64,000 nucleotides of DNA from Pantoea cypripedii (GTDB lineage: Bacteria; Pseudomonadota; Gammaproteobacteria; Enterobacterales; Enterobacteriaceae), in NCBI RefSeq assembly GCF_002095535.1, contig NZ_MLJI01000001.1, positions 2,903,832 to 2,967,831 on the forward strand. The letters are read 5' to 3'. Positions 26,970 to 38,559 of this stretch are shown piece after piece. Each line of letters starts with the position of its first letter. Position 1 is the first letter of the stretch. The notes beneath the pieces were generated by a model, which saw only the letters and a list, made by a program, of their open reading frames with translations, had not been told where the DNA came from and ran no database searches. Both the position numbers and the translations under genes were made by a program.

Positions 26970-28312
26970 TTAACCACGCTGCGCGAAGGCGTCCGCTTCT
27001 GCTGCCACAAGGTATGACGTAAGCGCAAACTCTGCCACAGGCGTACGGGCCATAGCCTGATGGGTTGCGGTTCAATCACCCGCTTGAGCAGGCGTACATA
27101 ATCCAGCACCAGGCCTGGTGTCCAGGCCATCTCCTCTGCCCTGCCGCGTACCACGCCTAATAGCCAAAAATTAGGGTCAGCCAGCAGACGTAAGCCAGCA
27201 TACGGCTGCCGGGCCAGAATCCCCTCAATTGCCACATCCAGCGCCTGGATCACCGCAGATGAACAATTGCGCGCTGTCAGGTTGTAGGTGCTGTCCAGCC
27301 GGTAGCTGTGCCAGAAGTTTTGCAAGGCCTTAAAATTGTAATGCGAAAACAGGATCTGTTTATCGGGCTGACACCAGTCGGCCACCTCCAGTGACAGAGA
27401 GGCCAGGAAACGCCCCGCGACATCGTTATGCTCCCCCGAGCGCAACACAGCACGGAAGTTACTGCTATCGCGATCAATATCGTCGAGCGGATAGTGGCTG
27501 ATATACAGATCCTCTCCGACAGCAAGCGAAGCGTGTCCGGTCGAAATCACCCCATGTTGATCGACCGCAGCGATATAACGATTGATCAGTTGGTAACTCT
27601 CGCGCAGCCTGATCGACCCTAATGGGGTCCAGACATAGACCTTAAGTATCCGGGCAGGCGGGCGATGCGGAAACGGCGGATGCACATACTGGCTGCTGTG
27701 CCATTGCCGCAACCCGCCCACTTTGAATAACGGTAACGTCGTCACCGTGCTGTTGGCCGTCAGCAGGTTCGCCTGACGGGCCATCTGTAGCAGCGTGGTA
27801 CCGATACTCAGCAATAGCAACGCGAAACACAGTGGCACGGCGATGTGATGATGAAACGGCCAGTCACTGATGATCAGAATGCTGATAATCCATTCCACCA
27901 CGCCGGTAACGCATTGCTTCTTCCAGCGCCACCCCCGCAACACGATAGCCGCCACAAAGCGGAACAAACCATCAACCATAAACGCAATGCCAAACAGCAC
28001 TGCCGATACATCATTGTTATCCTGAGGAATATTGAGAATCAGAAAGCCAATGAACCACAAGCCCAGCGCCTTGAGCAGGGTCAACCCGTCAACACGCATT
28101 TCGCGAATAAAGGCCAGTGTCATCTGCACCATGCCTTCAATGATAAAAAATATCGCGAGCATATCCAGCGGAACTGAAAGCAAGCCGTCACTGGCAATAT
28201 CGTAGAGGATCAACGCCGCTAACAGCAGCAACGCCATGCCAGCTAAAGCCAGCCAATACCAGCGCCGACGGATCACCTGGGCACCGGTCAGCAGAAAGAT
28301 CAACTTAATCAC
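26966..28312 (-). CDS. HdeD/DUF308-like membrane protein fused to a putative permuted papain-like hydrolase domain
   Basis: A 448-residue two-part protein. Residues 20-180 hold about six hydrophobic helices arranged in pairs, like HdeD/DUF308 acid-resistance proteins. Residues 222-400 form a soluble domain with TGHASLAVGE (His260) and, 90 residues on, TARNCSSAVIQALD (Cys350). This His-before-Cys order with Asn-Cys at a helix start resembles circularly permuted NlpC/P60-type hydrolases. The catalytic reading is my inference; no substrate is suggested. The start is the GTG at 28312 with GAGGTT just upstream; a nearby ATG is out of frame and stops at once. It overlaps the MFS gene by four bases. 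Confidence 0.75.
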   Translation of the reverse strand: MIKLIFLLTGAQVIRRRWYWLALAGMALLLLAALILYDIASDGLLSVPLDMLAIFFIIEGMVQMTLAFIREMRVDGLTLLKALGLWFIGFLILNIPQDNNDVSAVLFGIAFMVDGLFRFVAAIVLRGWRWKKQCVTGVVEWIISILIISDWPFHHHIAVPLCFALLLLSIGTTLLQMARQANLLTANSTVTTLPLFKVGGLRQWHSSQYVHPPFPHRPPARILKVYVWTPLGSIRLRESYQLINRYIAAVDQHGVISTGHASLAVGEDLYISHYPLDDIDRDSSNFRAVLRSGEHNDVAGRFLASLSLEVADWCQPDKQILFSHYNFKALQNFWHSYRLDSTYNLTARNCSSAVIQALDVAIEGILARQPYAGLRLLADPNFWLLGVVRGRAEEMAWTPGLVLDYVRLLKRVIEPQPIRLWPVRLWQSLRLRHTLWQQKRTPSRSVVK

Positions 28313-28383
28313 ATAACCTCAGCGCAACGGGAGGAGCATGACTTAAAAGTTAGCAACCGGTGGCGAGGTTGTCTGAGATAACA

Positions 28384-28415
28384 GGCAAAAAAAATCAGGC
28401 CCGGGGGCCTGATTT
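28384..28415 (-). terminator. nuo operon terminator
   Basis: On the minus strand, the stem AAATCAGGCCC / GGGCCTGATTT is followed by a run of T (TTTTTTTTG) 19 bases after the nuoN stop. A canonical intrinsic terminator for the 15-kb nuo transcript. Confidence 0.92.
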
Positions 28416-28433
28416 GTCAGTAACGTATCATGC

Positions 28434-29897
28434 TTACATCAGCGGCTGTGCCATTTGCACCAGCGAGATCAGCGGCTGCGGATAGACACCCAACAGCAGG
28501 ACCAGAATGGCGGAAATCAGTACCACCACCCCACCGGCCGTGAAGGCCCAGTTGGCCGGGGTATCACGATCGCGCGTATGCAGTTCCGGCGGGCTGAGGT
28601 ACAGACTCACCGTTACACGCAGGTAGTAGTAAAGACCGATGGCGCTACCCGCCACCACCGCGCCGGTCAGCCACCACAGGTGCGCATTCACACCCGAAGC
28701 GATGACGTAGAACTTACCGATAAAGCCCAGCGTCATCGGGATACCGGCCAGCGACAGCATCATGATAGTCATCACTGCTGACAGAATCGGACGGTGCCAG
28801 AACAGGCCACGATAAGAGTACAGCGTGTCGGCATCCGGGCCACGGTACGGGCTGGACATCAGGCTGACCACACCGAAGGCACCCAGGCTGCTGAACAGGT
28901 AACCAGCCAGATACACTCCGGCAGTTTCCAGTGACAGCTGATGGGTTTTCACCGAAATCAGTGCCACCAGCAGGTAACCCAGGTGGGCGATGGAGGAGTA
29001 ACCCAGCAGACGCTTGATGTTGCTCTGCGATATCGCCATCAGGTTACCGAACAGGATGGAGACGAAGGCAATGACACCCAGCACAGTGCGGACGGCTTCG
29101 CTGTCAGTCACCGGCGCGTACATAAACAGACGCATGATCACGCCGAAGATAGCGATTTTGCTGGCGGTTGCCAGGAAGGTTGAGACCGGAGCAGGTGCGC
29201 CCTGGTACACATCCGGCGTCCACAGATGGAACGGCACCAGCGACAGTTTGAAGCCGAGACCGATAATCATCATGCCGAGGCCAACCAGCAACAGCGGCTG
29301 CTGCATCATGCTGTCGTTCAGGCTTTTACCCAGCTGAACAAAGCTCAGGCTACCGGAATCGGCGTAAATCAGCGCAATACCGAACAGCAGGAACGATGAC
29401 GCTGCTGCCGACAGAATGGTGTATTTCAGTGCCGCTTCCAGCGAACGTTTCTGGCGGAAAGCGTAACCAATCAAACCAAACAGCGGCAGTGACAGCAGTT
29501 CGATACCGATAAACAGCGCCGCCAGATGGTTGGCACTGGCCAGCACGATACCGCCCAGCGCCGCAATCAGCACCAGCAGATAGAACTCATCTTTGTTGTC
29601 CGGGAAACCGGCCAGCCACGGGTAAGCGAAGGTGCAGGTCGCGAGACTCGCCAGCATCACCAGCCCGGTGTAGAAGATGGAGTAGCCATCGACACGCAGC
29701 ATCGGCGTGACATCCATTGGCCCGACATGGGCAACAAACCACAGAGAAAGCAGCGCCAGGTTAAGACCAATGACCGTCAGCGTGGCATTAACAAAATGGT
29801 TGCGTCGCCACGCAATGGACAGCATCACAACCACCACCGTCAATCCGACGATCAACAGCGGCAGTAACGCGATCAATTGTTGAGGAGTTATTGTCAT
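28434..29897 (-). CDS. nuoN: NADH:quinone oxidoreductase subunit N
   Basis: This 487-residue subunit (485 in E. coli) is the smallest of the three antiporter-like membrane subunits of complex I and pumps protons in the membrane arm. About 14 hydrophobic helices are seen. The conserved Glu in [13 protein letters not shown] and Lys in [29 protein letters not shown] segments and in [19 protein letters not shown] are present. It is the last gene of nuo, 6 bases after nuoM, and is followed by a strong terminator. Confidence 0.98.
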   Translation of the reverse strand: MTITPQQLIALLPLLIVGLTVVVVMLSIAWRRNHFVNATLTVIGLNLALLSLWFVAHVGPMDVTPMLRVDGYSIFYTGLVMLASLATCTFAYPWLAGFPDNKDEFYLLVLIAALGGIVLASANHLAALFIGIELLSLPLFGLIGYAFRQKRSLEAALKYTILSAAASSFLLFGIALIYADSGSLSFVQLGKSLNDSMMQQPLLLVGLGMMIIGLGFKLSLVPFHLWTPDVYQGAPAPVSTFLATASKIAIFGVIMRLFMYAPVTDSEAVRTVLGVIAFVSILFGNLMAISQSNIKRLLGYSSIAHLGYLLVALISVKTHQLSLETAGVYLAGYLFSSLGAFGVVSLMSSPYRGPDADTLYSYRGLFWHRPILSAVMTIMMLSLAGIPMTLGFIGKFYVIASGVNAHLWWLTGAVVAGSAIGLYYYLRVTVSLYLSPPELHTRDRDTPANWAFTAGGVVVLISAILVLLLGVYPQPLISLVQMAQPLM

Positions 29898-29903
29898 GGC
29901 GAA

Positions 29904-31424
29904 TTACGGCCTTGTAGTTGAAATTGAAGCGGTAAACCACTGCTGAATGTTGCTCATTGCAGCATGGGAAGTGTCGAGGATCGGCTGCGGATACACCCCG
30001 AGCAGAACCAGCAGCACCACCAGAACCATAATCATAATGAACTCACGCGGTGACATGCCTGGCAGCGGCGTCTGTGATTTTGCTTCACCGTAATAAGCGC
30101 GCTGCATCATCACCAGCGAATAGACCGAGGCGAATACCAGACCAAAAGTGGCAATCACGATAATTACCGGCACCACCTGGAAACTGCCGGTAAGAATCAT
30201 AAATTCCCCGGCAAAGTTACCGGTGCCCGGCATCCCCAGATTGGCAACCGCAAAGAACAGCGACAGTCCCGGAATCCATTTAATGCGTGACCACAAGCCA
30301 CCCATCTGACGCAAATCACGGGTATGCAGACGTTCATACAGCTGGCCACACAGGATGAACAGCGCAGCGGCGGACAGACCGTGCGCAATCATCTGTATCA
30401 CCGCACCCTGGAACGCCAGCTGGCTGCCCGTGTAGATAGCAATCAGTACGAAGCCCATGTGCGAGATAGAGGTGTAAGCGATCAGGCGTTTGATATCGGT
30501 CTGTGCGAATGCCATCCAGGCACCGTAGAAGATACCGATGACGCCCAGCCACATGGCAATCGGTGCAAACTCCGCCGAGGCATGCGGGAACAGCGGCAGA
30601 CTGAAGCGCAGCAGACCATAGGCTGCGGTTTTCAGCAGAATCCCGGCGAGGTCCACCGAACCGGCTGTCGGTGCCTGACTGTGCGCATCGGGCAACCAGC
30701 CGTGCAACGGTACCACCGGCATTTTTACCGCGAAGGCGATAAAGAAGCCCAGCATCAGCAGATATTCCACGGTGTGGGACATCGGCGTTTTCAGCAATTC
30801 TTCGTAGCTGAAGGTCCACACGCCGGTGGCGTTGTAGTGCACAAACACCAGCGCCAGGATGGCAATCAGCATCACCAGGCCCGATGCCTGGGTATAAATA
30901 AAGAACTTGGTGGCGGCAGTGATACGGGTTTTCCCGTCCGACGCTTTATGACCCCAGAGCGCGATAAGGAAGTACATCGGCACCAGCATCATTTCCCAGA
31001 AGAAGAAGAACAGGAACATGTCGATGGAGAGGAACACGCCAATCACACCACCGAGGATCCACATCAGGTTGAGGTGGAAAAAGCCCTGATATTTCTCAAT
31101 TTCTTTCCAGGAACAGAGTACCGCCATCAGACCGAGCAGACCGGTCAGCACCACCATCAGCAGTGACAGGCCATCAATCGCCAGGTGGAAATGGATACCG
31201 AAACGCGGGATCCACGGCACCGAATATTCCGATTGCCACTGCGGCATTCCTGTCGCCTGCGTCAGTGAATAGCCTCCCTGCAACCACAGCTGCATAGAGA
31301 GCACCAACGTCAGCCCCATAGTGATCAGGGCGATCCAGCGCGGCACCTTCGCGCCAAGACGCTCAGCCAGCCAGCACAGCAGCCCACCAACGAATGGGAT
31401 TATTATCAGCCAAGGTAATAACAC
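29904..31424 (-). CDS. nuoM: NADH:quinone oxidoreductase subunit M
   Basis: This 506-residue antiporter-like proton channel belongs to the complex I membrane arm. It has about 14 helices, with the conserved Glu in FFFWEMMLVPMYFLI and Lys in FFIAFAVKMPVVPLHGWLPDAH-type segments. The Proton_antipo_M domain covers most of its length. It lies between nuoL (90-base gap) and nuoN; order and length match E. coli. Confidence 0.98.
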   Translation of the reverse strand: MLLPWLIIIPFVGGLLCWLAERLGAKVPRWIALITMGLTLVLSMQLWLQGGYSLTQATGMPQWQSEYSVPWIPRFGIHFHLAIDGLSLLMVVLTGLLGLMAVLCSWKEIEKYQGFFHLNLMWILGGVIGVFLSIDMFLFFFFWEMMLVPMYFLIALWGHKASDGKTRITAATKFFIYTQASGLVMLIAILALVFVHYNATGVWTFSYEELLKTPMSHTVEYLLMLGFFIAFAVKMPVVPLHGWLPDAHSQAPTAGSVDLAGILLKTAAYGLLRFSLPLFPHASAEFAPIAMWLGVIGIFYGAWMAFAQTDIKRLIAYTSISHMGFVLIAIYTGSQLAFQGAVIQMIAHGLSAAALFILCGQLYERLHTRDLRQMGGLWSRIKWIPGLSLFFAVANLGMPGTGNFAGEFMILTGSFQVVPVIIVIATFGLVFASVYSLVMMQRAYYGEAKSQTPLPGMSPREFIMIMVLVVLLVLLGVYPQPILDTSHAAMSNIQQWFTASISTTRP

Positions 31425-31514
31425 GGCATACTTCCCTTTTTTCTGCCTTTATCAGGCAATTTTTACTTTCTCGACTGGGGTGAGAAAACATCCTCACCCC
31501 CCTCATCAATCTTT

Positions 31515-33350
31515 TTAAACCACCAGCAGCAGAGCCAGAACGACCACAGCACCGACACTCATGGACGCCACATACCAGCGCAGATAGCCGTTTTCGCTGA
31601 CCACCAGCCCCTTGTTGCCAACGCGTGAAATCAGCGCGGGCAGATTCATCAGCGAGTTCAGCGGGTCACGGTGCAACAGCCAGGCAATGCCGAGGAATGG
31701 CTTAACGAACACTTTGTCGTACAGCCAATCGAAGCCCCAGGCCGCAAACCACCAGGTGCCGAAGAAACGGCCCGGCGCACTGTTGGCAACGCGGGTCACC
31801 AGTTGACGTTTGCCCAGCCACAGCGCCGCAGCGATCAGGATACCGACGATAGCCACCACGCCAGAGGTGATTTCCAGCCCCACTTTGCCGCCTTCACCAA
31901 ACTCGTTCTGCGGCAGAACACCTGCCAGCGGTGGAGTAATCAGCGCACCAATGAAGGTCGACAGCACCAGCAGCACAATCAGCGGCAGATGATGAGTAAT
32001 GCCTTTACCGGCATGGGCATGAATTTTTTCTTCGCCGTGGAAGACGATGAAAATCATGCGGAAAGTATAGATAGAGGTCAGGAACGCCCCGACCAGACCG
32101 GCAACCATCAGATTGATGTGGCCATTGGCCAGCGCACCAAACAGGATTTCATCCTTACTGTAGAAACCTGCGGTAATCAGCGGCAGCGCAGCCAGTGCGG
32201 CACCACCCACCAGGAAGCAGGCATACACCAGCGGGATGCTCTTACGCAGGCCACCCATTTTGAAGATGTTCTGCTCGTGATGGCAGGCCAGAATCACCGA
32301 ACCTGAAGAGAGGAACAGCAGCGCTTTAAAGAACGCATGGGTCATCAGGTGGAAAATCGCCGCATCCCACGCCTGTACGCCAAGCGCCAGGAACATGTAG
32401 CCAATCTGGCTCATGGTCGAGTAGGCCAGTACGCGTTTGATATCGGTCTGCACCAGCGCGGCAAAACCCGCCAGCACCAGGGTGATGGCACCCACGATGC
32501 CTACCAGATGCAGCACGTCCGGCGTCAGCAGGAACAGGCCGTGCGTACGGGCGATCAGATAGACACCCGCCGTCACCATGGTTGCGGCGTGGATCAGTGC
32601 AGAAACCGGCGTCGGACCGGCCATCGCATCCGCCAGCCACGTCTGCAACGGCAGCTGTGCTGATTTACCCACCGCACCACCCAGTAACAGCAGGGTCGCC
32701 CACTGCAACATATGGTTGTCTGCCGCAAAGTGTGCCGGAGCCAGTTCCATCAGTTCGCGGAAGTTCAGCGTACCCAGTTCGTTGTAGAGGATGAACAAGG
32801 CTAAAGCCAGGAACACATCACCCACGCGGGTAATGATGAAGGCTTTCATCGCGGCTTTGCCATTTTCCGGGTTGCTGTAGTAGAAACCGATCAGCAGATA
32901 GGAACACAGCCCCACCCCTTCCCAGCCGAGATACATCAGCATCAGGTTATCGGCCAGTACCAGAACTACCATGCTGGCGATAAACAGGTTGGTGTACGCG
33001 AAGAAGCGTGAGTATCCCTCTTCACCGCGCATGTACCAGGAAGCGAACATGTGGATGAAGAAGCCGACCCCGGTCACCACGGACAACATGGTCAGCGACA
33101 GGCCATCCAGCACCAGGTTGACTTTGATGTCGAAGTGCCCGACGTTCATCCAGGTCCAGAGCGCCTGCGTAAACGGCTGCTGCCCCTGGCTGAAGAAATC
33201 CATGCCGACAAAAATGGTGGTCAGGGCAGCCAGACCGACTGACCCCATCCCCACAGCGGCAGACAGGTTCTCCGACCAGCGACCACGGGAAAATGCCAAC
33301 AGCACGAAGCCAATTAGCGGAAATAAAACGGTTAAGTAGAGAAGATTCAT
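31515..33350 (-). CDS. nuoL: NADH:quinone oxidoreductase subunit L
   Basis: This 611-residue distal proton-pumping subunit of complex I (613 in E. coli) has the 14-helix antiporter core, with [19 protein letters not shown] and [36 protein letters not shown] motifs. A C-terminal extension contains the long lateral helix that spans the membrane arm and ends in a final membrane segment. The ATG overlaps the nuoK stop by four bases. Confidence 0.98.
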   Translation of the reverse strand: MNLLYLTVLFPLIGFVLLAFSRGRWSENLSAAVGMGSVGLAALTTIFVGMDFFSQGQQPFTQALWTWMNVGHFDIKVNLVLDGLSLTMLSVVTGVGFFIHMFASWYMRGEEGYSRFFAYTNLFIASMVVLVLADNLMLMYLGWEGVGLCSYLLIGFYYSNPENGKAAMKAFIITRVGDVFLALALFILYNELGTLNFRELMELAPAHFAADNHMLQWATLLLLGGAVGKSAQLPLQTWLADAMAGPTPVSALIHAATMVTAGVYLIARTHGLFLLTPDVLHLVGIVGAITLVLAGFAALVQTDIKRVLAYSTMSQIGYMFLALGVQAWDAAIFHLMTHAFFKALLFLSSGSVILACHHEQNIFKMGGLRKSIPLVYACFLVGGAALAALPLITAGFYSKDEILFGALANGHINLMVAGLVGAFLTSIYTFRMIFIVFHGEEKIHAHAGKGITHHLPLIVLLVLSTFIGALITPPLAGVLPQNEFGEGGKVGLEITSGVVAIVGILIAAALWLGKRQLVTRVANSAPGRFFGTWWFAAWGFDWLYDKVFVKPFLGIAWLLHRDPLNSLMNLPALISRVGNKGLVVSENGYLRWYVASMSVGAVVVLALLLVV

Positions 33351-33649
33351 CCGCGCATCTCGCTCACAGTATCAATGTTCAGCGTCTGACGACGACGATA
33401 GAGCTGGAGCAGCAGCGCCAGACCAATACTGGCTTCCGCCGCTGCGAGGCTGATGGCCAGGATATACATCACCTGGCCGTCCGCTTGTCCCCAGTAGCTG
33501 CCTGCCACCACCAGCGCCAGTGCGGCGGCGTTGATCATGATTTCCAGACCAATCAGCATAAACAGCAGGTTACGGCGCAGCACCAGTGAGGTCAGGCCGA
33601 GAACAAACAGCACAGCAGCCAGAATCAGGCCGTGTTGTAACGGGATCAT
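33347..33649 (-). CDS. nuoK: NADH:quinone oxidoreductase subunit K
   Basis: This 100-residue membrane subunit has three transmembrane helices. It carries the two conserved buried Glu residues, in [13 protein letters not shown] and [13 protein letters not shown], which belong to the proton path linking the quinone chamber to the antiporter subunits. It overlaps nuoJ (upstream) and nuoL (downstream) by four bases each, so the three are translationally coupled. Confidence 0.98.
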   Translation of the reverse strand: MIPLQHGLILAAVLFVLGLTSLVLRRNLLFMLIGLEIMINAAALALVVAGSYWGQADGQVMYILAISLAAAEASIGLALLLQLYRRRQTLNIDTVSEMRG

Positions 33650-34197
33650 GCGTGCTCCTCTTTTTTCGCTTGCGCCTCTGCCGGACGGTTGCTTAACACT
33701 TCGCCCTGACGCTCTTCACGTCCGATATGGAAGGCCACAACCAGGCCAGCCAGCAGCAGCATTGACGCCAGCTCCACAGCCAGAACATAAGGACCAAACA
33801 GGCTGATACCCACCGCTTTGGCGTCAATAACGGTGCCATCAATACCCTGATCGTGTGCCGTGCTAATGGCATAAATCATCACCACCAGCAGCAGCAAGGA
33901 GACGATGCCCGGACCAATCCACAATGACGGCTTCAGCCACTCACGTTCCTGATCCTGCTGGGTTTTGCCAAGGTTCAGCATCATCACCACGAACACGAAC
34001 AGCACCATAATGGCACCGGCGTAGACGATGATTTCCAGCGCACCGGCAAAGTAAGCGCCCATCGAGAAGAACACACCCGCAATCGACAGCAGCGAAACAA
34101 TCAGGTACAGCAGCGCATGTACCGGGTTGGTGTGAGTGATGACGCGTAGCGTCGTCAGCACCGCCACCAGTCCACAAAGATAAAACGCAAATTCCAT
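33646..34197 (-). CDS. nuoJ: NADH:quinone oxidoreductase subunit J
   Basis: This 183-residue membrane subunit (184 in E. coli) has five helices. The family motif [22 protein letters not shown] forms the helix 3 region with a pi-bulge. The start at 34197 ([13 protein letters not shown]) is chosen because it matches the family and sits 10 bases after the nuoI stop; upstream in-frame starts lie inside nuoI. The hydrophilic tail ends in KKEEHA. Confidence 0.97.
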   Translation of the reverse strand: MEFAFYLCGLVAVLTTLRVITHTNPVHALLYLIVSLLSIAGVFFSMGAYFAGALEIIVYAGAIMVLFVFVVMMLNLGKTQQDQEREWLKPSLWIGPGIVSLLLLVVMIYAISTAHDQGIDGTVIDAKAVGISLFGPYVLAVELASMLLLAGLVVAFHIGREERQGEVLSNRPAEAQAKKEEHA

Positions 34198-34207
34198 ACC
34201 TGGCTCC

Positions 34208-34750
34208 TTAAGGTAACAAGCCTTTGACGTCGATTGGTTTGGCTTCGTTTTCCGCGTCGCCTTTGCCTTTCCCGTCAATCGCCATACCCGCCATGCGGTA
34301 GAAGTTGTACTCCGGATATTTACCCGGCCCGGAGATCAACAGATCCTGTTTTTCGTACACCAAATCCTGACGCTTAAACTCACCCAGTTCGAAATCCGGG
34401 GTCAGCTGGATAGCCGTAGTCGGACAGGCTTCTTCGCACAGGCCACAGAAGATGCAGCGTGAAAAGTTGATGCGGAAAAATTCCGGATACCAGCGGCCAT
34501 CCTGCATTTCGGCTTTTTGCAGCGAAATACACCCTACCGGACAAGCTACCGCACACAGGTTACAGGCAACGCAACGCTCCTGGCCGTCCGGGTCGCGCGT
34601 CAGCACGATACGGCCACGGTAGCGCGGCGGCAGGTACACCGGCTCTTCCGGGTACATCTGGGTTTCGCGTTTGGCGAAGGCATGCATGCCTATCATCCAG
34701 ATACTGCGCACTGTCGTGCCGAAGCCAACGACAATATCTTTTAAAGTCAT
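34208..34750 (-). CDS. nuoI: NADH:quinone oxidoreductase subunit I (two 4Fe-4S clusters)
   Basis: This 180-residue peripheral subunit carries electrons through clusters N6a and N6b to NuoB. The ligand motifs [12 protein letters not shown] and [12 protein letters not shown] are both intact. The start at 34750 ([16 protein letters not shown]) gives the E. coli length of 180 and lies 11 bases after the nuoH stop; the longer reading frame would begin inside nuoH. Confidence 0.98.
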   Translation of the reverse strand: MTLKDIVVGFGTTVRSIWMIGMHAFAKRETQMYPEEPVYLPPRYRGRIVLTRDPDGQERCVACNLCAVACPVGCISLQKAEMQDGRWYPEFFRINFSRCIFCGLCEEACPTTAIQLTPDFELGEFKRQDLVYEKQDLLISGPGKYPEYNFYRMAGMAIDGKGKGDAENEAKPIDVKGLLP

Positions 34751-34761
34751 CTCAAAACCCC

Positions 34762-35736
34762 TTACTGCGCAGACAGAATCACTGCGGCGGTCGCCAGCAG
34801 GTTCAACAGCGTCAACGGCAGACACACTTTCCAGCCGAACGACAGCACCTGGTCATAGCGTGGACGCGGAAGCGCAGCACGAATCAGGATAAACATCACC
34901 ATGAAGAACGCGGTCTTAATGGCAAACCAGATGATCGGCGGCAGGAACGGTCCCTGCCAGCCACCGAAGAACAGCGTCACAATCAGCGCTGACACGGTGG
35001 TGATGGCCACGTATTCACCAACAAAGAACAGACCGAACTTCATCCCGGCATATTCGATGTGATAACCATCGGCCAGTTCCTGCTCGGCTTCCGGCTGGTC
35101 AAACGGATGACGGTGACACACCGCAACGCCTGCGATACAGAAAGTCAGGAAGCCAAAGAATTGCGGAATGATGTTCCACAGGTGCGCCTGGCTTTCCACG
35201 ATGGCATTCAGATTGAACGACCCCGCCTGCGCTACCACGCCCATCAGCGACAGACCGAGGAACACTTCGTAGCTCAGGGTCTGCGCGGAAGCACGCATCG
35301 CCCCCAGCAGCGAGTATTTGTTGTTACTCGACCAACCCGCAAACAGCACCGCGTACACCGCCAGACCCGCCATCATCAGGAAGAACAGCAGACCGATGTT
35401 CAGGTCGGTCACCATCCAGGTCGGCGTGACCGGCACAATCGCGAAGGCCAGCAGCAGCGATACAAACGCAATCACCGGGGCAAGGGTAAAGATGAAGCGG
35501 TCGGTAAACGGCGGAACCCAGTCCTCTTTAAAGAACATTTTGATCATGTCCGCTGCCAATTGCAGCGAACCGCCCCAACCTACGCGGTTCGGTCCGTATC
35601 GGTTCTGCCATAAGCCGAGCAGACGACGCTCGGCAAAGCTCATAAAGGCACCACAGCCCACCACCACCAGCAGGATGACGATGGCTTTGCCGATGCTAAT
35701 CAGGATGTCAATAACGTCCGGTGTCAGCCAGCTCAT
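34762..35736 (-). CDS. nuoH: NADH:quinone oxidoreductase subunit H
   Basis: This 324-residue membrane subunit (325 in E. coli) has eight helices and forms the quinone-binding chamber entrance with NuoB and NuoD. The quinone-site loop [23 protein letters not shown] and the [18 protein letters not shown] segment are intact. The ATG overlaps the nuoG stop by four bases. Confidence 0.98.
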   Translation of the reverse strand: MSWLTPDVIDILISIGKAIVILLVVVGCGAFMSFAERRLLGLWQNRYGPNRVGWGGSLQLAADMIKMFFKEDWVPPFTDRFIFTLAPVIAFVSLLLAFAIVPVTPTWMVTDLNIGLLFFLMMAGLAVYAVLFAGWSSNNKYSLLGAMRASAQTLSYEVFLGLSLMGVVAQAGSFNLNAIVESQAHLWNIIPQFFGFLTFCIAGVAVCHRHPFDQPEAEQELADGYHIEYAGMKFGLFFVGEYVAITTVSALIVTLFFGGWQGPFLPPIIWFAIKTAFFMVMFILIRAALPRPRYDQVLSFGWKVCLPLTLLNLLATAAVILSAQ

Positions 35737-38456
35737 TGCGCGGCCTCCTGCAATTTGTCAATTTGCGCACCCGAGAGGAACGGCGGTACACCCGGCATAC
35801 CAAGTGGCAGACCGACCTGCCCTGCCTGCAATGACGCGGAGAAACGCACCGGCAGACGCAGCGTTTCACCGGCACACACCAGCTCCACTGCCGCACCGTT
35901 GTTCACGCCGAGCTTCTCAGCGTCGGCTGGGTTGATCACCAGCGTGGCGGGAGACATACGTTTCTGGAACACCGGTGAACGCTGGGTCATCTCTTCACTA
36001 CCGAACAGCTGATAGTAAGGGGCTACACGCCACTGGCTGCCACCGACAAAACTTTCCGGCACGGCACTGAACCACGGCAGTGAACCTTCCGCAGCCTCGA
36101 ACAGACGCACACCCGGATCGCCATTGCGTAGCTTACCGCCCACTTCAGCCTGGAACTTGTTCCATGCCTGCGGGGAGTTCCAGCCTGGCGCCCAGGCAAA
36201 CGGAATCTGCGAACGCGCTGCGCCCGGCTGGTTGTTCCCTTCCATTGAGAAGGCAAACATGGTGTCTTTATCCTGTGGCTGACGCGGTTCGTGCACGCTG
36301 ATATTGGCGCGCGCCGCAGTACGGCCACTGTAACGATGCGGGGAACGCGCCAGTTTCTGACCACGAATACGGAAGCTGGCATCCGGTGCCGCCTCTTTGA
36401 TGCCTTTCAACTGCGGCAGCGCCGCGACGGCGGCATCAATCACATGGTCGAGCAGCGTCCAGTCAATCTGGCGACTTTCCACGGTACTGTGCAGCGAATG
36501 CAGCCAGCGCCAGCTTTCCAGCATCACCACGCTGTTGTCGTAGTAAGCCGGATCGTAAACCTGGAAGAAGCGCTGAGCGCGACCTTCATGGTTGATCGAG
36601 GTACCGTCGCTTTCAGCAAAGCTGGCTGTGGAGAACACCAGATTGGCTTTTTCCAGCGTGGCGGTGCGCTGATGATCAACAACAATCACGTTGGCAGCCT
36701 GCGCCAGTGCCGCGTCCACCGTCGCCTTCGGCGCGTGGCGATACAGATCGTTTTCCAGCACCACCAGCGTATCGGCTTCGCCGTTGCTCAGTTGCGCCAG
36801 GGCGCTATCCAGCGATGCACCGCCCATCAAGCCAAGACCGATGCTGTTAGCCGCTGACGCCAGCAGGGTGATGCCGACATCCGCACCGCGCGCTTTCAGC
36901 GCTTTAGCCACGTTGGCGGCCGCTTCAATCATTGCGGTGCTGCCAGAGTGAGTACCGGAGATGATCAGCGGCTTTTTCGCCCCGGTCAGCGCCTGCACCA
37001 CCACATCCAGCTTACCGTTCAGCGTCTTGTCAAAATCGCCGACCGCTGGCGCGCTTTCATCCAGCGCATGCGCGATGGCAAAACCGAGACGCGCCTGATC
37101 TTCCACCGGAGCGCGATAGCTCCACGCGGCGATATCATCCAGACGGGTTTCATCGACGTTGGTCACGAACAACGGGTGTTTAGCGTGTTGTCCGATGTTG
37201 AGGATCGCCGCGATTTGCCAGTCAGCCACTTTTTGCGCTGCGGCCATTTCGCGTGCTTTACCCTTCACCGCCTGACGCACGGACAGTGCCACGCGCGCGC
37301 CAACCTGAGTCAGATCTTCGCCCAGCACCAGCACCGCATCGTAGCTTTCAATCTCACGCAGTGACGGGGTATAGATACCGCCTTCGCGCAGCACTTTGAG
37401 CATCAGCTCAAGACGCGCCTGCTCACCTGCTGGCATACCGGTGGAGAAGTTTTCTGCTCCCACCAGCTCGCGCAGGGCAAAGTTACTTTCGATGCTGGCA
37501 CGCGGAGAGCCAATCCCGATGACTTTTTTTGCCTGACGCAACACATCTGCCGCTGCGTTCACCGCCTGCTCGGCATTCAGAGTGACCCAGTCATTGCCAC
37601 GCAGCTGTACCGGATGGCGCGGACGGTCTTTCAGGTTGACGTAACCGTAACCAAAGCGACCACGGTCACACAGGAAGTAATGGTTTACCGTGCCGTTATA
37701 ACGGTTTTCGATACGACGTAATTCGCCGTAACGCTCACCGGGGCTGGTGTTACAACCGACGCTGCATTGCTGGCAGATGCTCGGAGCAAACTGCATATCC
37801 CACTTACGGTTATAACGCTCGGAGTGGGTTTTATCGGTGAAGACCCCGGTCGGACAGATTTCTACCAGGTTACCGGAGAATTCGCTTTCCAGCGTGCCAT
37901 CTTCCGGACGACCAAAGTAGACGTTGTCATGCGCGCCATACACGCCGAGGTCGGTGCCATCGGCGTAATCTTTGTAGTAACGCACGCAGCGATAACAGGC
38001 GATGCAGCGGTTCATTTCATGAGAAATGAACGGGCCGAGGTCCTGATTCTGGTGAGTACGTTTGGTGAAACGATAGCGACGGAAGCTGTGGCCCGTCATT
38101 ACCGTCATATCCTGCAGATGGCAGTTACCGCCCTCTTCGCACACCGGACAGTCATGCGGGTGGTTGGTCATCAGCCATTCCACCACGCTTTCACGAAACT
38201 CTTTCGCTTCGCCATCGTCGATGGAAATAAAGGTGCCGTCCGATGCGGGCGTCATGCATGACATGACAAGGCGACCGCGGGTATCTTCGGCATTCTGGAA
38301 TTGCTTTACCGCGCACTGGCGACAGGCACCCACGCTTCCCAGCGCCGGATGCCAGCAAAAATAAGGAATATCAAGGCCCAGAGACAGACAAGCCTGTAGC
38401 AGGTTGTCCGACCCGTTCACTTCATACTCTTTACCGTCTACATGGATAGTAGCCAT
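35733..38456 (-). CDS. nuoG: NADH:quinone oxidoreductase subunit G
   Basis: This 907-residue molybdopterin-oxidoreductase-like subunit belongs to the peripheral arm. The N-terminal region binds 2Fe-2S cluster N1b ([15 protein letters not shown]), N5 ([18 protein letters not shown], with a His ligand) and 4Fe-4S N4 ([15 protein letters not shown]). Next comes the N7 ligand region (CQQCSVGC), found only in some bacteria, and then a large molybdopterin-type domain without cofactor. Sequence and length match E. coli NuoG (908-910). The gap to nuoF is 103 bp, the largest within the operon after that between nuoB and nuoCD. Confidence 0.98.
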   Translation of the reverse strand: MATIHVDGKEYEVNGSDNLLQACLSLGLDIPYFCWHPALGSVGACRQCAVKQFQNAEDTRGRLVMSCMTPASDGTFISIDDGEAKEFRESVVEWLMTNHPHDCPVCEEGGNCHLQDMTVMTGHSFRRYRFTKRTHQNQDLGPFISHEMNRCIACYRCVRYYKDYADGTDLGVYGAHDNVYFGRPEDGTLESEFSGNLVEICPTGVFTDKTHSERYNRKWDMQFAPSICQQCSVGCNTSPGERYGELRRIENRYNGTVNHYFLCDRGRFGYGYVNLKDRPRHPVQLRGNDWVTLNAEQAVNAAADVLRQAKKVIGIGSPRASIESNFALRELVGAENFSTGMPAGEQARLELMLKVLREGGIYTPSLREIESYDAVLVLGEDLTQVGARVALSVRQAVKGKAREMAAAQKVADWQIAAILNIGQHAKHPLFVTNVDETRLDDIAAWSYRAPVEDQARLGFAIAHALDESAPAVGDFDKTLNGKLDVVVQALTGAKKPLIISGTHSGSTAMIEAAANVAKALKARGADVGITLLASAANSIGLGLMGGASLDSALAQLSNGEADTLVVLENDLYRHAPKATVDAALAQAANVIVVDHQRTATLEKANLVFSTASFAESDGTSINHEGRAQRFFQVYDPAYYDNSVVMLESWRWLHSLHSTVESRQIDWTLLDHVIDAAVAALPQLKGIKEAAPDASFRIRGQKLARSPHRYSGRTAARANISVHEPRQPQDKDTMFAFSMEGNNQPGAARSQIPFAWAPGWNSPQAWNKFQAEVGGKLRNGDPGVRLFEAAEGSLPWFSAVPESFVGGSQWRVAPYYQLFGSEEMTQRSPVFQKRMSPATLVINPADAEKLGVNNGAAVELVCAGETLRLPVRFSASLQAGQVGLPLGMPGVPPFLSGAQIDKLQEAAQ

Positions 38457-38559
38457 AGTGAATATGCTTCCGTAAGGCCCGTCCGGGGACGAGCGTTAAA
38501 CATCTATTTCTTTCCCCGCACGATGTCATCGCGCCGGGTAATCCGTGTACGGCGGCTGA

